Below, piece after piece: positions 1 to 7,255 of a stretch of 64,000 nucleotides of DNA. Every line of letters starts with the position of its first letter. Position 1 is the stretch's first letter. The stretch lies in the IMG/VR virus record IMGVR_UViG_3300027791_001841, positions 16,894 to 80,893 of that record; one strand, written 5' to 3'. The notes beneath the pieces were generated by a model that was not told where the DNA came from, did no database searches, and was given only the letters and a program-made list of their open reading frames with translations. Origin of the DNA: a virus. A program made the position numbers and the translations under genes.

Positions 1-194
1 GCTAACACTCCATTCCATCCACCAAATATAACTACTTCAGCATTGGCAACATGATTAGACTTTTCTAAAGTTTCAATTAACCAAGTTTTTGATTTTAACT
101 GGCCTCCCCAAAAACTTTCAAGTGTACGGTCTCTATCTTCGCTGTTGCGAATAGCGTCCATCCAAAACTTTATATCTTGAATATCAATCTTCAT
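1..194 (-). CDS. Partial protein, possible SAM-dependent methyltransferase (N-terminal part)
   Basis: The gene begins with ATG at 194 and runs off the left edge, so only about 64 residues are visible. Its start overlaps the TAA of the upstream radical SAM gene (TAATGA), which suggests translational coupling. The visible end contains a hydrophobic strand followed by a Gly-rich turn (VVIFGGWNGVL), which resembles motif I of class I methyltransferases in related marine phages. The call rests on that short motif only. The family cannot be settled without the rest of the gene. Confidence 0.5.
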   Translation of the reverse strand, partial: MKIDIQDIKFWMDAIRNSEDRDRTLESFWGGQLKSKTWLIETLEKSNHVANAEVVIFGGWNGVL

Positions 195-1174
195 TACTTT
201 ACCTTTGGTATCTTACTGTCTGCACTACTTACACATGTATCGGTAATACACTTAGTTGGTGTCTTAAACAGCGTAAAACCGCCCTGTAGCGTACCTAATG
301 GTTTATCGCTACAACTATATGCTCTCTTGACAGTATCACCGCTTATAATGCAGCTTTGATATCCTGCGTTACATGTCCAATCTTTAAATTTATTAAATCC
401 AAAAGCGTTCATGCGTTCAGCTTGGTCCAACCCATAGTCGTTGCCTTTGGCATCTTCCATGTACATTTGCATTACTTCTTTTTCTTTCCAGTGCTGTGGG
501 AATCCTCTTTGCATTCTTGTGATTTGTTCTTCAGTGTATCCATGTACAACGAAAGATGCGGTGGGGTCAGATTGGGGTTTGAGAGTGACATTGATACCTC
601 TGGTGGCAAATCGTTCCAGGCGTTCGTAAAGTTCCTCAAACATTTCAGGAACCATAACTTGATTGATCGTAACATAAACTCCTCCTTTCATAAGCTGAAG
701 ACATTTATCTCCAAACTCTTGTTCATTAGCAAACTCTGCATGATAACTTGCAGTAATACTTCGACGGTGTAAATGCTGTGTAGCATCAATAAATCTGTTC
801 CACCATTTACTACCTGGACTTAAATTCGTTGTTAGATGCAAACTTAGATACTTAGCATCATCATCGTTGGCATAGTGTTCTATTAAATCACCAAACTTCT
901 TATACGCAGTAGGCTCACCACCACTAAAGCTAAAGTGGAATTCTGTAAAGCCATTATCTCTAGCCTGACGTTTTATCTCATCAAGCGCATTAGTATATAT
1001 TTCAAACTCCTGATGATCCGGTACATTCGTGTTTGCATACGGCCAACAGTAGCTACAACTGTAATTACAAAAGCGGCCTAATATCCAGCTAACATTAAAC
1101 AATGGCTGGTCAAGCATGGTCTTTTGCCCAAACTTAACAATATTGTGAAACGGTATTAAAGTAAAATCATTCAT
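194..1174 (-). CDS. Radical SAM protein with extra C-terminal cysteines
   Basis: About 326 residues. A canonical radical SAM cluster motif CxxxCxxC lies at residues 36-43 (CNYSCSYC), followed by a SAM-binding FSFSGGEPT segment. The C-terminal third has at least five more cysteines (near WTCNAGYQSC, YSCSD, TKCITDTC), which suggests a SPASM/Twitch-like auxiliary Fe-S cluster. I chose ATG 1174 over the upstream ATG 1237 because the 21 extra residues would lie over the opposite-strand promoter at 1202-1230. A TTAAATA late-type box (1183-1190) sits 8 nt before ATG 1174. It overlaps the next, methyltransferase-like gene, so the two may act together. The substrate is unknown; it is not QueE. Confidence 0.85.
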   Translation of the reverse strand: MNDFTLIPFHNIVKFGQKTMLDQPLFNVSWILGRFCNYSCSYCWPYANTNVPDHQEFEIYTNALDEIKRQARDNGFTEFHFSFSGGEPTAYKKFGDLIEHYANDDDAKYLSLHLTTNLSPGSKWWNRFIDATQHLHRRSITASYHAEFANEQEFGDKCLQLMKGGVYVTINQVMVPEMFEELYERLERFATRGINVTLKPQSDPTASFVVHGYTEEQITRMQRGFPQHWKEKEVMQMYMEDAKGNDYGLDQAERMNAFGFNKFKDWTCNAGYQSCIISGDTVKRAYSCSDKPLGTLQGGFTLFKTPTKCITDTCVSSADSKIPKVK

Positions 1175-1201
1175 TATATACGTATTTAACCACTTTAATG
1201 C

Positions 1202-1230
1202 TTGACAAACACAGTCTAGGCTTATATAAT
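1202..1230 (+). promoter_or_regulatory. Consensus sigma70-type promoter
   Basis: TTGACA at 1202-1207, a 17 nt spacer and TATAAT at 1225-1230 match both consensus hexamers exactly. It reads into the histone H1-like gene at 1276, giving a leader of about 39 nt with an AAGGA ribosome site. Host RNA polymerase should recognise it, so early expression is likely. Confidence 0.85.
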
Positions 1231-1275
1231 AGAACATGCAGCAAACGAATGCCGCATTTTAAAAGGAAAAATAGT

Positions 1276-1470
1276 ATGAGTAATTTAGAAAACCTCAAAA
1301 CAAACTTTGAGGCGTTTTTGGAAGAGAACGTAAAATTTGAAGCAGGCAACGGCGCAGCTGGTACAAGAGCTCGCAAGGCACTACAAGAAATCACTAAGGC
1401 AGCTAAAGAAATTAGAAAAGAAATTACTGACACAAAAAATGCACGGAAAGATACAGCATTAGGACAGTAA
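1276..1470 (+). CDS. Histone H1-like (Hc1-type) DNA-binding protein
   Basis: A 64-residue Lys/Ala-rich protein. The segment from FEAGNGAAGTRARKAL to EIRKEI follows the conserved core of bacterial Hc1/histone H1-like proteins (GN.AAGTRaRKalq.I...aqeiRKei). Such proteins bind and compact DNA. ATG 1276 is preferred over the in-frame ATG 1198 because AAAAGGA lies 9 nt before it and the upstream codons overlap the promoter. The gene is monocistronic: a consensus promoter precedes it and a strong hairpin terminator follows 13 nt after the stop. Likely roles are packaging or masking phage DNA, or altering the host nucleoid; these are inferences. Confidence 0.78.
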   Translation: MSNLENLKTNFEAFLEENVKFEAGNGAAGTRARKALQEITKAAKEIRKEITDTKNARKDTALGQ

Positions 1471-1483
1471 CCACCCATAAACG

Positions 1484-1509
1484 TGTAGGGCCTTTGCGCC
1501 CTACATTTT
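1484..1509 (+). terminator. Rho-independent terminator
   Basis: An 8 bp stem (TGTAGGGC / GCCCTACA, arms 1484-1491 and 1498-1505) with a 6 nt loop is followed by TTTT. It ends the histone H1-like transcript just before thyX. Confidence 0.85.
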
Positions 1510-1532
1510 ATCTACACATAAAGGAAAAGTAA

Positions 1533-2219
1533 ATGACAGCAGTACGTCTAGTATGCTATTCAAAAGCGACGGATGATTTTGAAGCAGAAGGTTTAACAGA
1601 TCTACAGGAACTCATTGCATTTTGTGCAAAGGTTTCAAACCCTACAGCACAGATTAACAACGATACAAGCGAACGATTAATTAAGTATTTGATTAAACAT
1701 CAACACTGGTCACCACTTGAAATGGTTAATGCCACATTGGAAATTGATACCACTCGAGATATTGCACACCAGGTTGTTCGACATCGTAGTTTTGCGTTTC
1801 AAGAATTTAGTCAACGGTATGCTGATCCAGCAAGTATGGGTGATCAGTTTGTAATAAGTGAAGCACGTTTGCAAGATCCTAAGAACAGGCAGAACTCTGT
1901 TGACTTAGATCCTGAAAGTGATGGACATGCTATTCTCCAAGGCACTTGGAAAAATAAACAACAAAGAGTAATTGATGCCGCAAAAGATGCATATGACTGG
2001 GCAATTGAAAATGGTATTGCTAAAGAACAAGCTCGTAAAGTTTTGCCAGAAGGCTTAACTAAGTCACGTTTGTATATGCAAGGTAGTATTCGCAGTTGGG
2101 TACATTATATTGACCTACGTGGATCCAATGGCACTCAAAAAGAACACATGGAAATTGCCCATGCTTGTGCTAAAGTAATTGCAGAAATCTTTCCGTTGAT
2201 GGACACAATTAAATCGTAA
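1533..2219 (+). CDS. thyX: Flavin-dependent thymidylate synthase ThyX
   Basis: 228 residues. ThyX makes dTMP from dUMP with methylene-tetrahydrofolate and FAD/NADPH, independently of host ThyA. The signature RHRxxxxxExSxRY is present at residues 83-96 (RHRSFAFQEFSQRY). The family's usual RHR..S.NE form carries Gln-Glu here. A GGAAAAG ribosome site lies just before ATG 1533. The gene follows a terminator and has no clear promoter of its own. ThyX is common in T4-like marine phages and supports dNTP supply during replication. Confidence 0.95.
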   Translation: MTAVRLVCYSKATDDFEAEGLTDLQELIAFCAKVSNPTAQINNDTSERLIKYLIKHQHWSPLEMVNATLEIDTTRDIAHQVVRHRSFAFQEFSQRYADPASMGDQFVISEARLQDPKNRQNSVDLDPESDGHAILQGTWKNKQQRVIDAAKDAYDWAIENGIAKEQARKVLPEGLTKSRLYMQGSIRSWVHYIDLRGSNGTQKEHMEIAHACAKVIAEIFPLMDTIKS

Positions 2220-2233
2220 AGAGAAAAAATCTC

Positions 2234-2262
2234 TTGACAAATGATATATATCAGCGTATAGT
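2234..2262 (+). promoter_or_regulatory. Sigma70-type promoter
   Basis: TTGACA 2234-2239, a 17 nt spacer and TATAGT 2257-2262. It drives the 433-residue protein at 2295; the leader of about 26 nt contains AGGAGC. Confidence 0.8.
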
Positions 2263-2294
2263 TAATTTTTCTACAGGATATACAGGAGCAAAAA

Positions 2295-3596
2295 ATGGCC
2301 AGGGCTAACAAAGCAGCAGCTAAACCTAAAAAGAAAACCGTTCGGGCGGCACCTCGCATCATGCGTGGAGCAAAGCTAAAAGAACCTAGTTGGGAAGGAT
2401 ACGAAGAGTGGACTGGTGAAGAAGTTCATAAGTTTCGTAGATTTACTTCAACTTGGTACTACGAAAACTTTAAACCCGACGACTTATACGGGGATGTTTA
2501 CGAATGGATGAAAAATGAAGGTACTTACACTGACGAACAGATTAAATGGGCAAAAAATGCTCCTAAATCAGCGTTGAGTGTTACAGCTGGTATTGTTGCT
2601 AGAATGGACATGCAAGGCGCTCCTAGGGATTGTACTGTAGAAGCAGAACATTGGTTATCATTAGCTGGTACAAGTGGGCATTTAAAATCATCAATTGAAT
2701 TTTTAGAAAAAAGAATCTATAATGCTATTGAACAAGGCAAAGACAAAATTGAAGAAAAGGTAGCTGAAGAAAAAGCAAAAAGCAATGTGCGTGTTCTTAC
2801 TATTCAAGAACGTATTCGAGAGCAGTCTGTTGCAGCGTGTGAAAAGTTTGACCTGTGGTTGGACGACTTTTGTGACGATCCAAAGAAGTTTGATCCAAAG
2901 AAGTTTGACTTTGCAAGACATTTTGCAGTAATGAAAATTACTCAAGCTCATGCAAGGATGATAGCATCGATGTATCAGCCCGAACTTGATGAAATGAAAG
3001 AATATGTTTCACCGACTAAGTTGTCTAAGAAGGCAACTGAAATGGATCACGATCATGCAGCACAATTGCAAGAAGCATATGCACATGTTAACAAAGCTGA
3101 TGCTAAGAAGTTTATTGCAGCATTAGATCGACTAGTAGGCGCATGTGATGTTATTATTGAATCTAGTAAAGCAACACGTAAGCCTCGTAAGCGTAAAGTG
3201 TACAGTGCAGATAAACTTGTTGCTAAGATGAAATATGCTAAGACTGATGACAAGTATCAATTAGCTAGTATCAATCCAGAAGATATTATCAAAGCTAACG
3301 AGCTTTGGGTGTTTAATACTAAAACACGTAAAATTGGCAAGTATGTTGCTGATATCATCGATCCGCTAGGTGCAGGTCGAGAAGGTAGTGGACTTAGTGT
3401 AAAAGGTACAACTATTACTGGGTTTAAAGAAACTGAAAGTATTCAGAAGACCTTACGTAAACCTGAAGAACAACTTAAAGAGTTTAAGACATCCGGTAAA
3501 GTTAAACTGCGAACGTTCTTAGATGATATTAAAGCGGTTGATATTAAGCTAAACGGACGCATAAATAATGATATAATATTATTGAAAGTACAATAG
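2295..3596 (+). CDS. Conserved phage protein of unknown function, 433 aa
   Basis: I do not recognise a functional domain. The N-terminus is Lys/Ala-rich (about 20 residues). The middle (roughly residues 135-170) is predicted helical and highly charged. A short tandem duplication (DPKKF twice) lies near residue 200. A run of positive residues (KATRKPRKRK) near residue 295 could contact nucleic acid. It has its own sigma70-type promoter and a good ribosome site (CAGGAGCAAAAA), so it is probably expressed early and is clearly a real gene. Codon use matches its neighbours. Confidence 0.8.
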   Translation: MARANKAAAKPKKKTVRAAPRIMRGAKLKEPSWEGYEEWTGEEVHKFRRFTSTWYYENFKPDDLYGDVYEWMKNEGTYTDEQIKWAKNAPKSALSVTAGIVARMDMQGAPRDCTVEAEHWLSLAGTSGHLKSSIEFLEKRIYNAIEQGKDKIEEKVAEEKAKSNVRVLTIQERIREQSVAACEKFDLWLDDFCDDPKKFDPKKFDFARHFAVMKITQAHARMIASMYQPELDEMKEYVSPTKLSKKATEMDHDHAAQLQEAYAHVNKADAKKFIAALDRLVGACDVIIESSKATRKPRKRKVYSADKLVAKMKYAKTDDKYQLASINPEDIIKANELWVFNTKTRKIGKYVADIIDPLGAGREGSGLSVKGTTITGFKETESIQKTLRKPEEQLKEFKTSGKVKLRTFLDDIKAVDIKLNGRINNDIILLKVQ

Positions 3597-3621
3597 CGAA
3601 AACAGCTTTTCTGCGTAAAGG

Positions 3622-3629
3622 AATAAATA
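3622..3629 (+). promoter_or_regulatory. T4-late-type promoter box, 5 nt before the ATG
   Basis: AATAAATA at 3622-3629 is followed by exactly 5 nt and then ATG 3635. With a T4 late box at -13 to -6, +1 falls on the A of ATG, so the transcript is predicted to be leaderless. Confidence 0.6.
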
Positions 3630-3634
3630 GTAGT

Positions 3635-4444
3635 ATGGATCAGACAAAACTTAATCAAGCACTCTTAGACTTAGAATCAGCACTCACAAACGATGGTGGC
3701 TGGGCTACAAATCAGTCAGTAATGTTTAAAACCGATGTTAACGGCAAAGGCATATTTTGGGCTGGCAGCGACTACACTAAACAACTTGTGTTGATGGAGG
3801 ATAATATCTTTTCAACTGAGAATGTAGACGTTGCTAAAAACAAAGGATTCAAAGTAGGTGGACTTGACGTATTAACACAAAGCGCACTAGGTAGCAGTGT
3901 TACTGAAAGTAACCTTAAAACATTAGGTAGATTACGTGGGTTGATTGTAGACGGTTCGATGTCTATTAACCAGTATGTTTACTACGATGCTGGATCTGAT
4001 AGATTAGGTATTGGTACTGATCAACCAAATGGCCAAGTTAGTATTGCTGAAGATGGTATTGAAATTGTATTAGGTGCAGAAGATGCATCAAAAGCATATC
4101 TTGGTACATACGGTAGTCATGCTTTACACATCAAAACTGATAATCAAGATAGAATTGTTGTAGAAGCAGGTGGCAATGTTAAAATTACAAACGATGCAAA
4201 AATTGCTGGTAAGTTAGCAGTAGGTGTTTCAAATCCTGATGCACAGGTTGACCTACATGTTAGAGGTCCAATTAAATTTAACAACGCATTACACATTAAC
4301 GGCACAGAAGCACCGCAAGGTGGAAATTACAATCAAGGTGATATTTGTTGGAACACTAAAGCAAGACAAAAATCATACATTGGTTGGGTATGTATCCAAG
4401 CAGGTAACCCAGGTATATGGGCACCATTTGGAGAAATTCGATAG
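3635..4444 (+). CDS. Probable virion/tail-fibre structural protein
   Basis: 269 residues rich in Gly, Asp and Val, built of short beta-type repeats. Phrases such as GIGTDQPNGQVSI and AVGVSNPDAQVDLHV are typical of phage fibre shafts. The C-terminus (KSYIGWVCIQAGNPGIWAPFG) resembles the end of marine phage fibre proteins. It is preceded by a late-type promoter box, as expected for a structural gene. The gene for a small DUF115-like protein follows after 3 nt. Which fibre or baseplate part it forms is not clear. Confidence 0.65.
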   Translation: MDQTKLNQALLDLESALTNDGGWATNQSVMFKTDVNGKGIFWAGSDYTKQLVLMEDNIFSTENVDVAKNKGFKVGGLDVLTQSALGSSVTESNLKTLGRLRGLIVDGSMSINQYVYYDAGSDRLGIGTDQPNGQVSIAEDGIEIVLGAEDASKAYLGTYGSHALHIKTDNQDRIVVEAGGNVKITNDAKIAGKLAVGVSNPDAQVDLHVRGPIKFNNALHINGTEAPQGGNYNQGDICWNTKARQKSYIGWVCIQAGNPGIWAPFGEIR

Positions 4445-4447
4445 CTT

Positions 4448-5056
4448 GTGCCAACGTTAGTATTAGGTAATGGAGAGAGTCGAAAAGGCTTAGATTTACC
4501 ACAACTATTTCCAAAATACACATTAGTAGGATGTAACGCTGTACATAGAGATATGACGGTTGAACATCTTGTCTGTTGTGATCGACGCATGGTACACGAA
4601 TCCACTGAGGGGTTGAACACAACGGACACAAAGATATATGTTCGTGAAGAAAACTATCAGTACTTTCGTAAAGTTAGAAAAGATAAACGTATTCATGCAG
4701 TGCCTGAACTTCCTTACACCGACGAACAAAAACAAAATCAACCTATTAACTGGGGCAGTGGACCGTATGCAGTGTTAGTTGCTGCAAACTTAGAGAGTGA
4801 CGAAATAACTCTATTAGGATTTGATTTATACGGAATAAACGAGAAAGTTAATAACTTGTACAAAGGCACAGACAACTATTCAGATGAACATTCACATCCA
4901 ATTGATCCTTCGTTTTGGGTTAGACAAATTGGATTAATTTTTAAACACTTTCCTAACAAACAATTTATTATAAAAAACATGCACGAATGGGACTTTCCAG
5001 CACAGTGGAAAAAGCCTAATGTGCGTTTTGAACAATTTTTTAAATCAATATCTTGA
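4448..5056 (+). CDS. Putative DUF115/sialyltransferase-like glycan protein
   Basis: About 202 residues starting at GTG 4448, 3 nt after the fibre gene's stop, with no strong ribosome site, so coupling is likely. The N-terminus LVLGNGESRKGLDL followed by LVGCNAVHRD resembles the nucleotide-sugar-binding beginning of DUF115 / CST-I-like proteins (GNGPS...N). A second conserved-looking stretch is NWGSGPYAVLVAA followed by LLGFDLYG. The glycan role is a weak inference supported by nearby kdsA and glycosyltransferase genes. Confidence 0.55.
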   Translation: MPTLVLGNGESRKGLDLPQLFPKYTLVGCNAVHRDMTVEHLVCCDRRMVHESTEGLNTTDTKIYVREENYQYFRKVRKDKRIHAVPELPYTDEQKQNQPINWGSGPYAVLVAANLESDEITLLGFDLYGINEKVNNLYKGTDNYSDEHSHPIDPSFWVRQIGLIFKHFPNKQFIIKNMHEWDFPAQWKKPNVRFEQFFKSIS

Positions 5057-5080
5057 CTTCTGCACAAGATCGTGTATAAT
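5053..5080 (+). promoter_or_regulatory. Sigma70-type promoter of the queD-kdsA unit
   Basis: TTGACT 5053-5058, a 16 nt spacer and TATAAT 5075-5080. Predicted +1 is near 5087, leaving a leader of about 70 nt before queD. The -35 box overlaps the stop of the preceding gene. Confidence 0.75.
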
Positions 5081-5100
5081 TAGTATTATTATATTAACAA

Positions 5101-5135
5101 AAGGTCTTGGCGTCAACCCTTCTAATTCTGCCGCC
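5101..5135 (+). promoter_or_regulatory. Candidate H-type pseudoknot in the queD leader (possible preQ1-like riboswitch)
   Basis: AAGG (5101-5104) can pair with CCTT (5118-5121), and GGCG (5109-5112) in the loop can pair with CGCC (5132-5135). The crossing order gives a small H-type pseudoknot. The segment GGTC...GTCAACCC is loosely similar to preQ1-I type 2 aptamers. However, the A-rich third loop of that class is absent, and the ribosome site (TAGGAG, 5142-5147) lies outside the structure. The position directly before queD motivates the suggestion. Confidence 0.3.
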
Positions 5136-5155
5136 CATATATAGGAGTTACAATT

Positions 5156-5638
5156 ATGGGACAATATTTTTCAACAAAAACATACGGACACAACATTGGG
5201 TTGAGTGCTGTGTTTAGACAACCTAATGCTGATCATTCGCATTGTCATTTACTACACGGATACAGCTTACAATTTAAGTTTGTATTTGGTTGCAGTGATT
5301 TAGACAATAAGAACTGGGCAGTTGACTTTGGAGGATTAAAACCTTTGAAGGCTTGGTTAGAAGATCATTTCGATCACAAAACAGCAATTGATGTTAAAGA
5401 TCCACACATGGAAACATTTATGGATCTTGAAGCTAAAGGCTTAGCAGAGATTAGAGTATTTGATGGTGTAGGTGCAGAGAAGTTTGCAGAACATGCATGG
5501 CAATTTGCAGATAAACTTATACGTGAAGCAACTAACAATCGTTGTTGGTGCGAGTCGGCAGAGTGTGCAGAACACGGTGCAAACAGTGCAATCTATACAC
5601 CATATCATACACGCAGAGAAACATACAAGGAAGATTAA
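5156..5638 (+). CDS. queD: QueD-family 6-carboxy-tetrahydropterin synthase
   Basis: 160 residues. QueD converts dihydroneopterin triphosphate to 6-carboxy-tetrahydropterin, the second step toward 7-deazaguanines. It belongs to a divergent subfamily also found in alphaproteobacteria. The core HSHCHLLHGYS is at residues 27-37, followed by VDFGGLK, FDHKT and a C-terminal EHGANSAIY. Relative to E. coli QueD, the first zinc His (AAHR) is Phe (AVFR), and the second His of HGH is Tyr36. His27, His29 and His34 may bind the metal instead. GGAGTTACAATT precedes the ATG. It works with FolE (52535) and QueE (55994). Confidence 0.88.
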   Translation: MGQYFSTKTYGHNIGLSAVFRQPNADHSHCHLLHGYSLQFKFVFGCSDLDNKNWAVDFGGLKPLKAWLEDHFDHKTAIDVKDPHMETFMDLEAKGLAEIRVFDGVGAEKFAEHAWQFADKLIREATNNRCWCESAECAEHGANSAIYTPYHTRRETYKED

Positions 5639-6421
5639 ATGACGGAAGGTATGAGAATTATAGCAGGTCCGTGTCAGCACGAATCACTAAAGCAATCATT
5701 AAGAATTGCTGAAGAGTGTAAACGTGTATGTGAAAAGCACGGTATTGAATATTACTTTAAAGCTAGTTTTGATAAAGCAAATAGATCAAGTATTAACGGT
5801 CAGCGTGGACTTGGATTAAATGCTACACTACACGATTTTGAAACTATCAAAGATAGACTTCTTGTAAAGACAATCACTGACGTGCATACAGTACCACAAA
5901 TCAATTGGATTACAGAAGGATTTAACGACACTGTAGATGCTTTACAGATTCCAGCGTTCTTATGCCGACAAACAGATTTAGTGCAGGCAGCATGTGCTAC
6001 AGATAAAATTGTTAATATTAAAAAAGGACAATTCTTAGCACCATGGGATATTGAAAATATACTAAGTAAAACTGAAGGTGCCAAAGAGGTTTGGATTACA
6101 GAAAGAGGAACTAGTTTTGGATATAATACTTTGGTCGTTGATTTCACTGGTATGGATTACATGCTTAACAATATCAGTGCTGATATCGTATTCGACGTTA
6201 CCCACTCTGTACAAAAACCAGGTGGTAACGGAAGCAGTAGCGGCGGCAATAGGGATTACGTTCCTGGCTTATGCCGGGCAGCAAGTGCTTTGGGTATTAG
6301 GAATTTCTTTTTAGAAGTACACGAAGATCCAGACAACGCACCTAGCGATGGACCTAATGCATTACATTTAAAAGATTTTGAAGCAGTGGTCGACAGCATT
6401 GTCCGCCATGCTGAGTGCTAA
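5639..6421 (+). CDS. kdsA: 3-deoxy-D-manno-octulosonate 8-phosphate synthase
   Basis: 260 residues, a full KdsA. It condenses phosphoenolpyruvate with arabinose 5-phosphate to give KDO-8-P, the precursor of the lipopolysaccharide inner-core sugar. Hallmarks are FKASFDKANRSS near residue 42, LQIPAFLCRQTDL, NIKKGQFLAPWD, TERGTSFGYN and the C-terminal EVHEDPDNAPSDGPN. The N-terminal AGPC carries the Cys of the metal-dependent class rather than the Asn of E. coli KdsA. It starts directly after the queD stop, with AAGGA as ribosome site. A phage copy suggests interest in envelope or capsular sugars. Confidence 0.93.
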   Translation: MTEGMRIIAGPCQHESLKQSLRIAEECKRVCEKHGIEYYFKASFDKANRSSINGQRGLGLNATLHDFETIKDRLLVKTITDVHTVPQINWITEGFNDTVDALQIPAFLCRQTDLVQAACATDKIVNIKKGQFLAPWDIENILSKTEGAKEVWITERGTSFGYNTLVVDFTGMDYMLNNISADIVFDVTHSVQKPGGNGSSSGGNRDYVPGLCRAASALGIRNFFLEVHEDPDNAPSDGPNALHLKDFEAVVDSIVRHAEC

Positions 6422-6424
6422 TGA

Positions 6425-7237
6425 ATGGCTATAGAAAACCACAACTTTACTAAGGCAGAACGTAAAGCGCAAAAAGCAGCTAGGCGTTTAGAAAAAGAGT
6501 TTAGAAATACTGATAAACTCCGTCAAAACGACAATGGCCCAGTAACAAACATTTTATGTGTTAGGTTTGGTAACAAGTACGGACACGAATATGTTATTAA
6601 ACTACGCAACATGATTGCAAGACATTGTCATGTGCCATACACGTTCAATTGCTTAACTGATGATCCAAAACCTATAGAAGGCGTAAACAACATTGTTATA
6701 CCAAACAAAGGATATCCTCGAGGTTGGTGGCACAAAGTACATATGTTTGATCCGTCATTACCATTAGAAGGTAGAATATTATACATGGATCTTGATGTTG
6801 TTGTACACAAGAGTATTGATAAATTTTGTAATGTGTGGCTAGATGATTTTATAGGAATTAGAGATTTTAATAGAAAGTTCCATCCTGGTTACAAACATTT
6901 AAACAGTTCAGTTATGGCATGGAATGCTAGAACCCAACAAAAAATCTTTCAAAGGTTTATTGAAAATCCAGCTCACGCTCAAAAACTCCACGGTGACCAA
7001 GATTGGATTTGGCAACAGTGTAGGGAAGAACTTAGATTTTGGCCTGACGAATGGATACAAAGTTACAAATGGGAAATACGCAGTCGTGATGAATTAACAA
7101 TGCGTGACGGACAACGAAACTTTAGAGATATTAGAAACGATATTAAACCACATTCAGATTGCTCAATTGCAGTGTTTCATGGAGATCCAAATCCAGCACA
7201 AGTAAAAGATAGTTTTGTAGTTGACAACTGGCAATAA
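6425..7237 (+). CDS. Putative glycosyltransferase with a DxD motif (GT-A/GT8-like)
   Basis: 270 residues. The N-terminus is a charged Lys/Ala/Arg helix. A Rossmann-like strand (NILCVRFGNKYG) begins near residue 42. GRILYMDLDVVV near residues 115-126 contains the Asp-x-Asp metal and sugar-nucleotide motif of GT-A transferases. DQDWIWQQ and VFHGDPNP near the end fit the fold's late acidic and His-Gly motifs. It lies 3 nt after kdsA and probably belongs to the same operon. Donor and acceptor are unknown. Confidence 0.75.
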   Translation: MAIENHNFTKAERKAQKAARRLEKEFRNTDKLRQNDNGPVTNILCVRFGNKYGHEYVIKLRNMIARHCHVPYTFNCLTDDPKPIEGVNNIVIPNKGYPRGWWHKVHMFDPSLPLEGRILYMDLDVVVHKSIDKFCNVWLDDFIGIRDFNRKFHPGYKHLNSSVMAWNARTQQKIFQRFIENPAHAQKLHGDQDWIWQQCREELRFWPDEWIQSYKWEIRSRDELTMRDGQRNFRDIRNDIKPHSDCSIAVFHGDPNPAQVKDSFVVDNWQ

Positions 7238-7255
7238 AGATAGTAATATAATATT

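Noticed and set aside
1167-1478. Minus-strand open frame of 103 codons opposite the histone H1-like gene
   Set aside because: It lies antisense to a gene with promoter, ribosome site and terminator, has no ribosome site, and its product is a low-complexity Ala/Ser/Leu string typical of antisense reading.
7221-7252. TTGACA and TATAAT before the gene at 7256
   Set aside because: The spacer is 20 nt and the -10 box ends only 3 nt before the ATG, so the geometry is poor.
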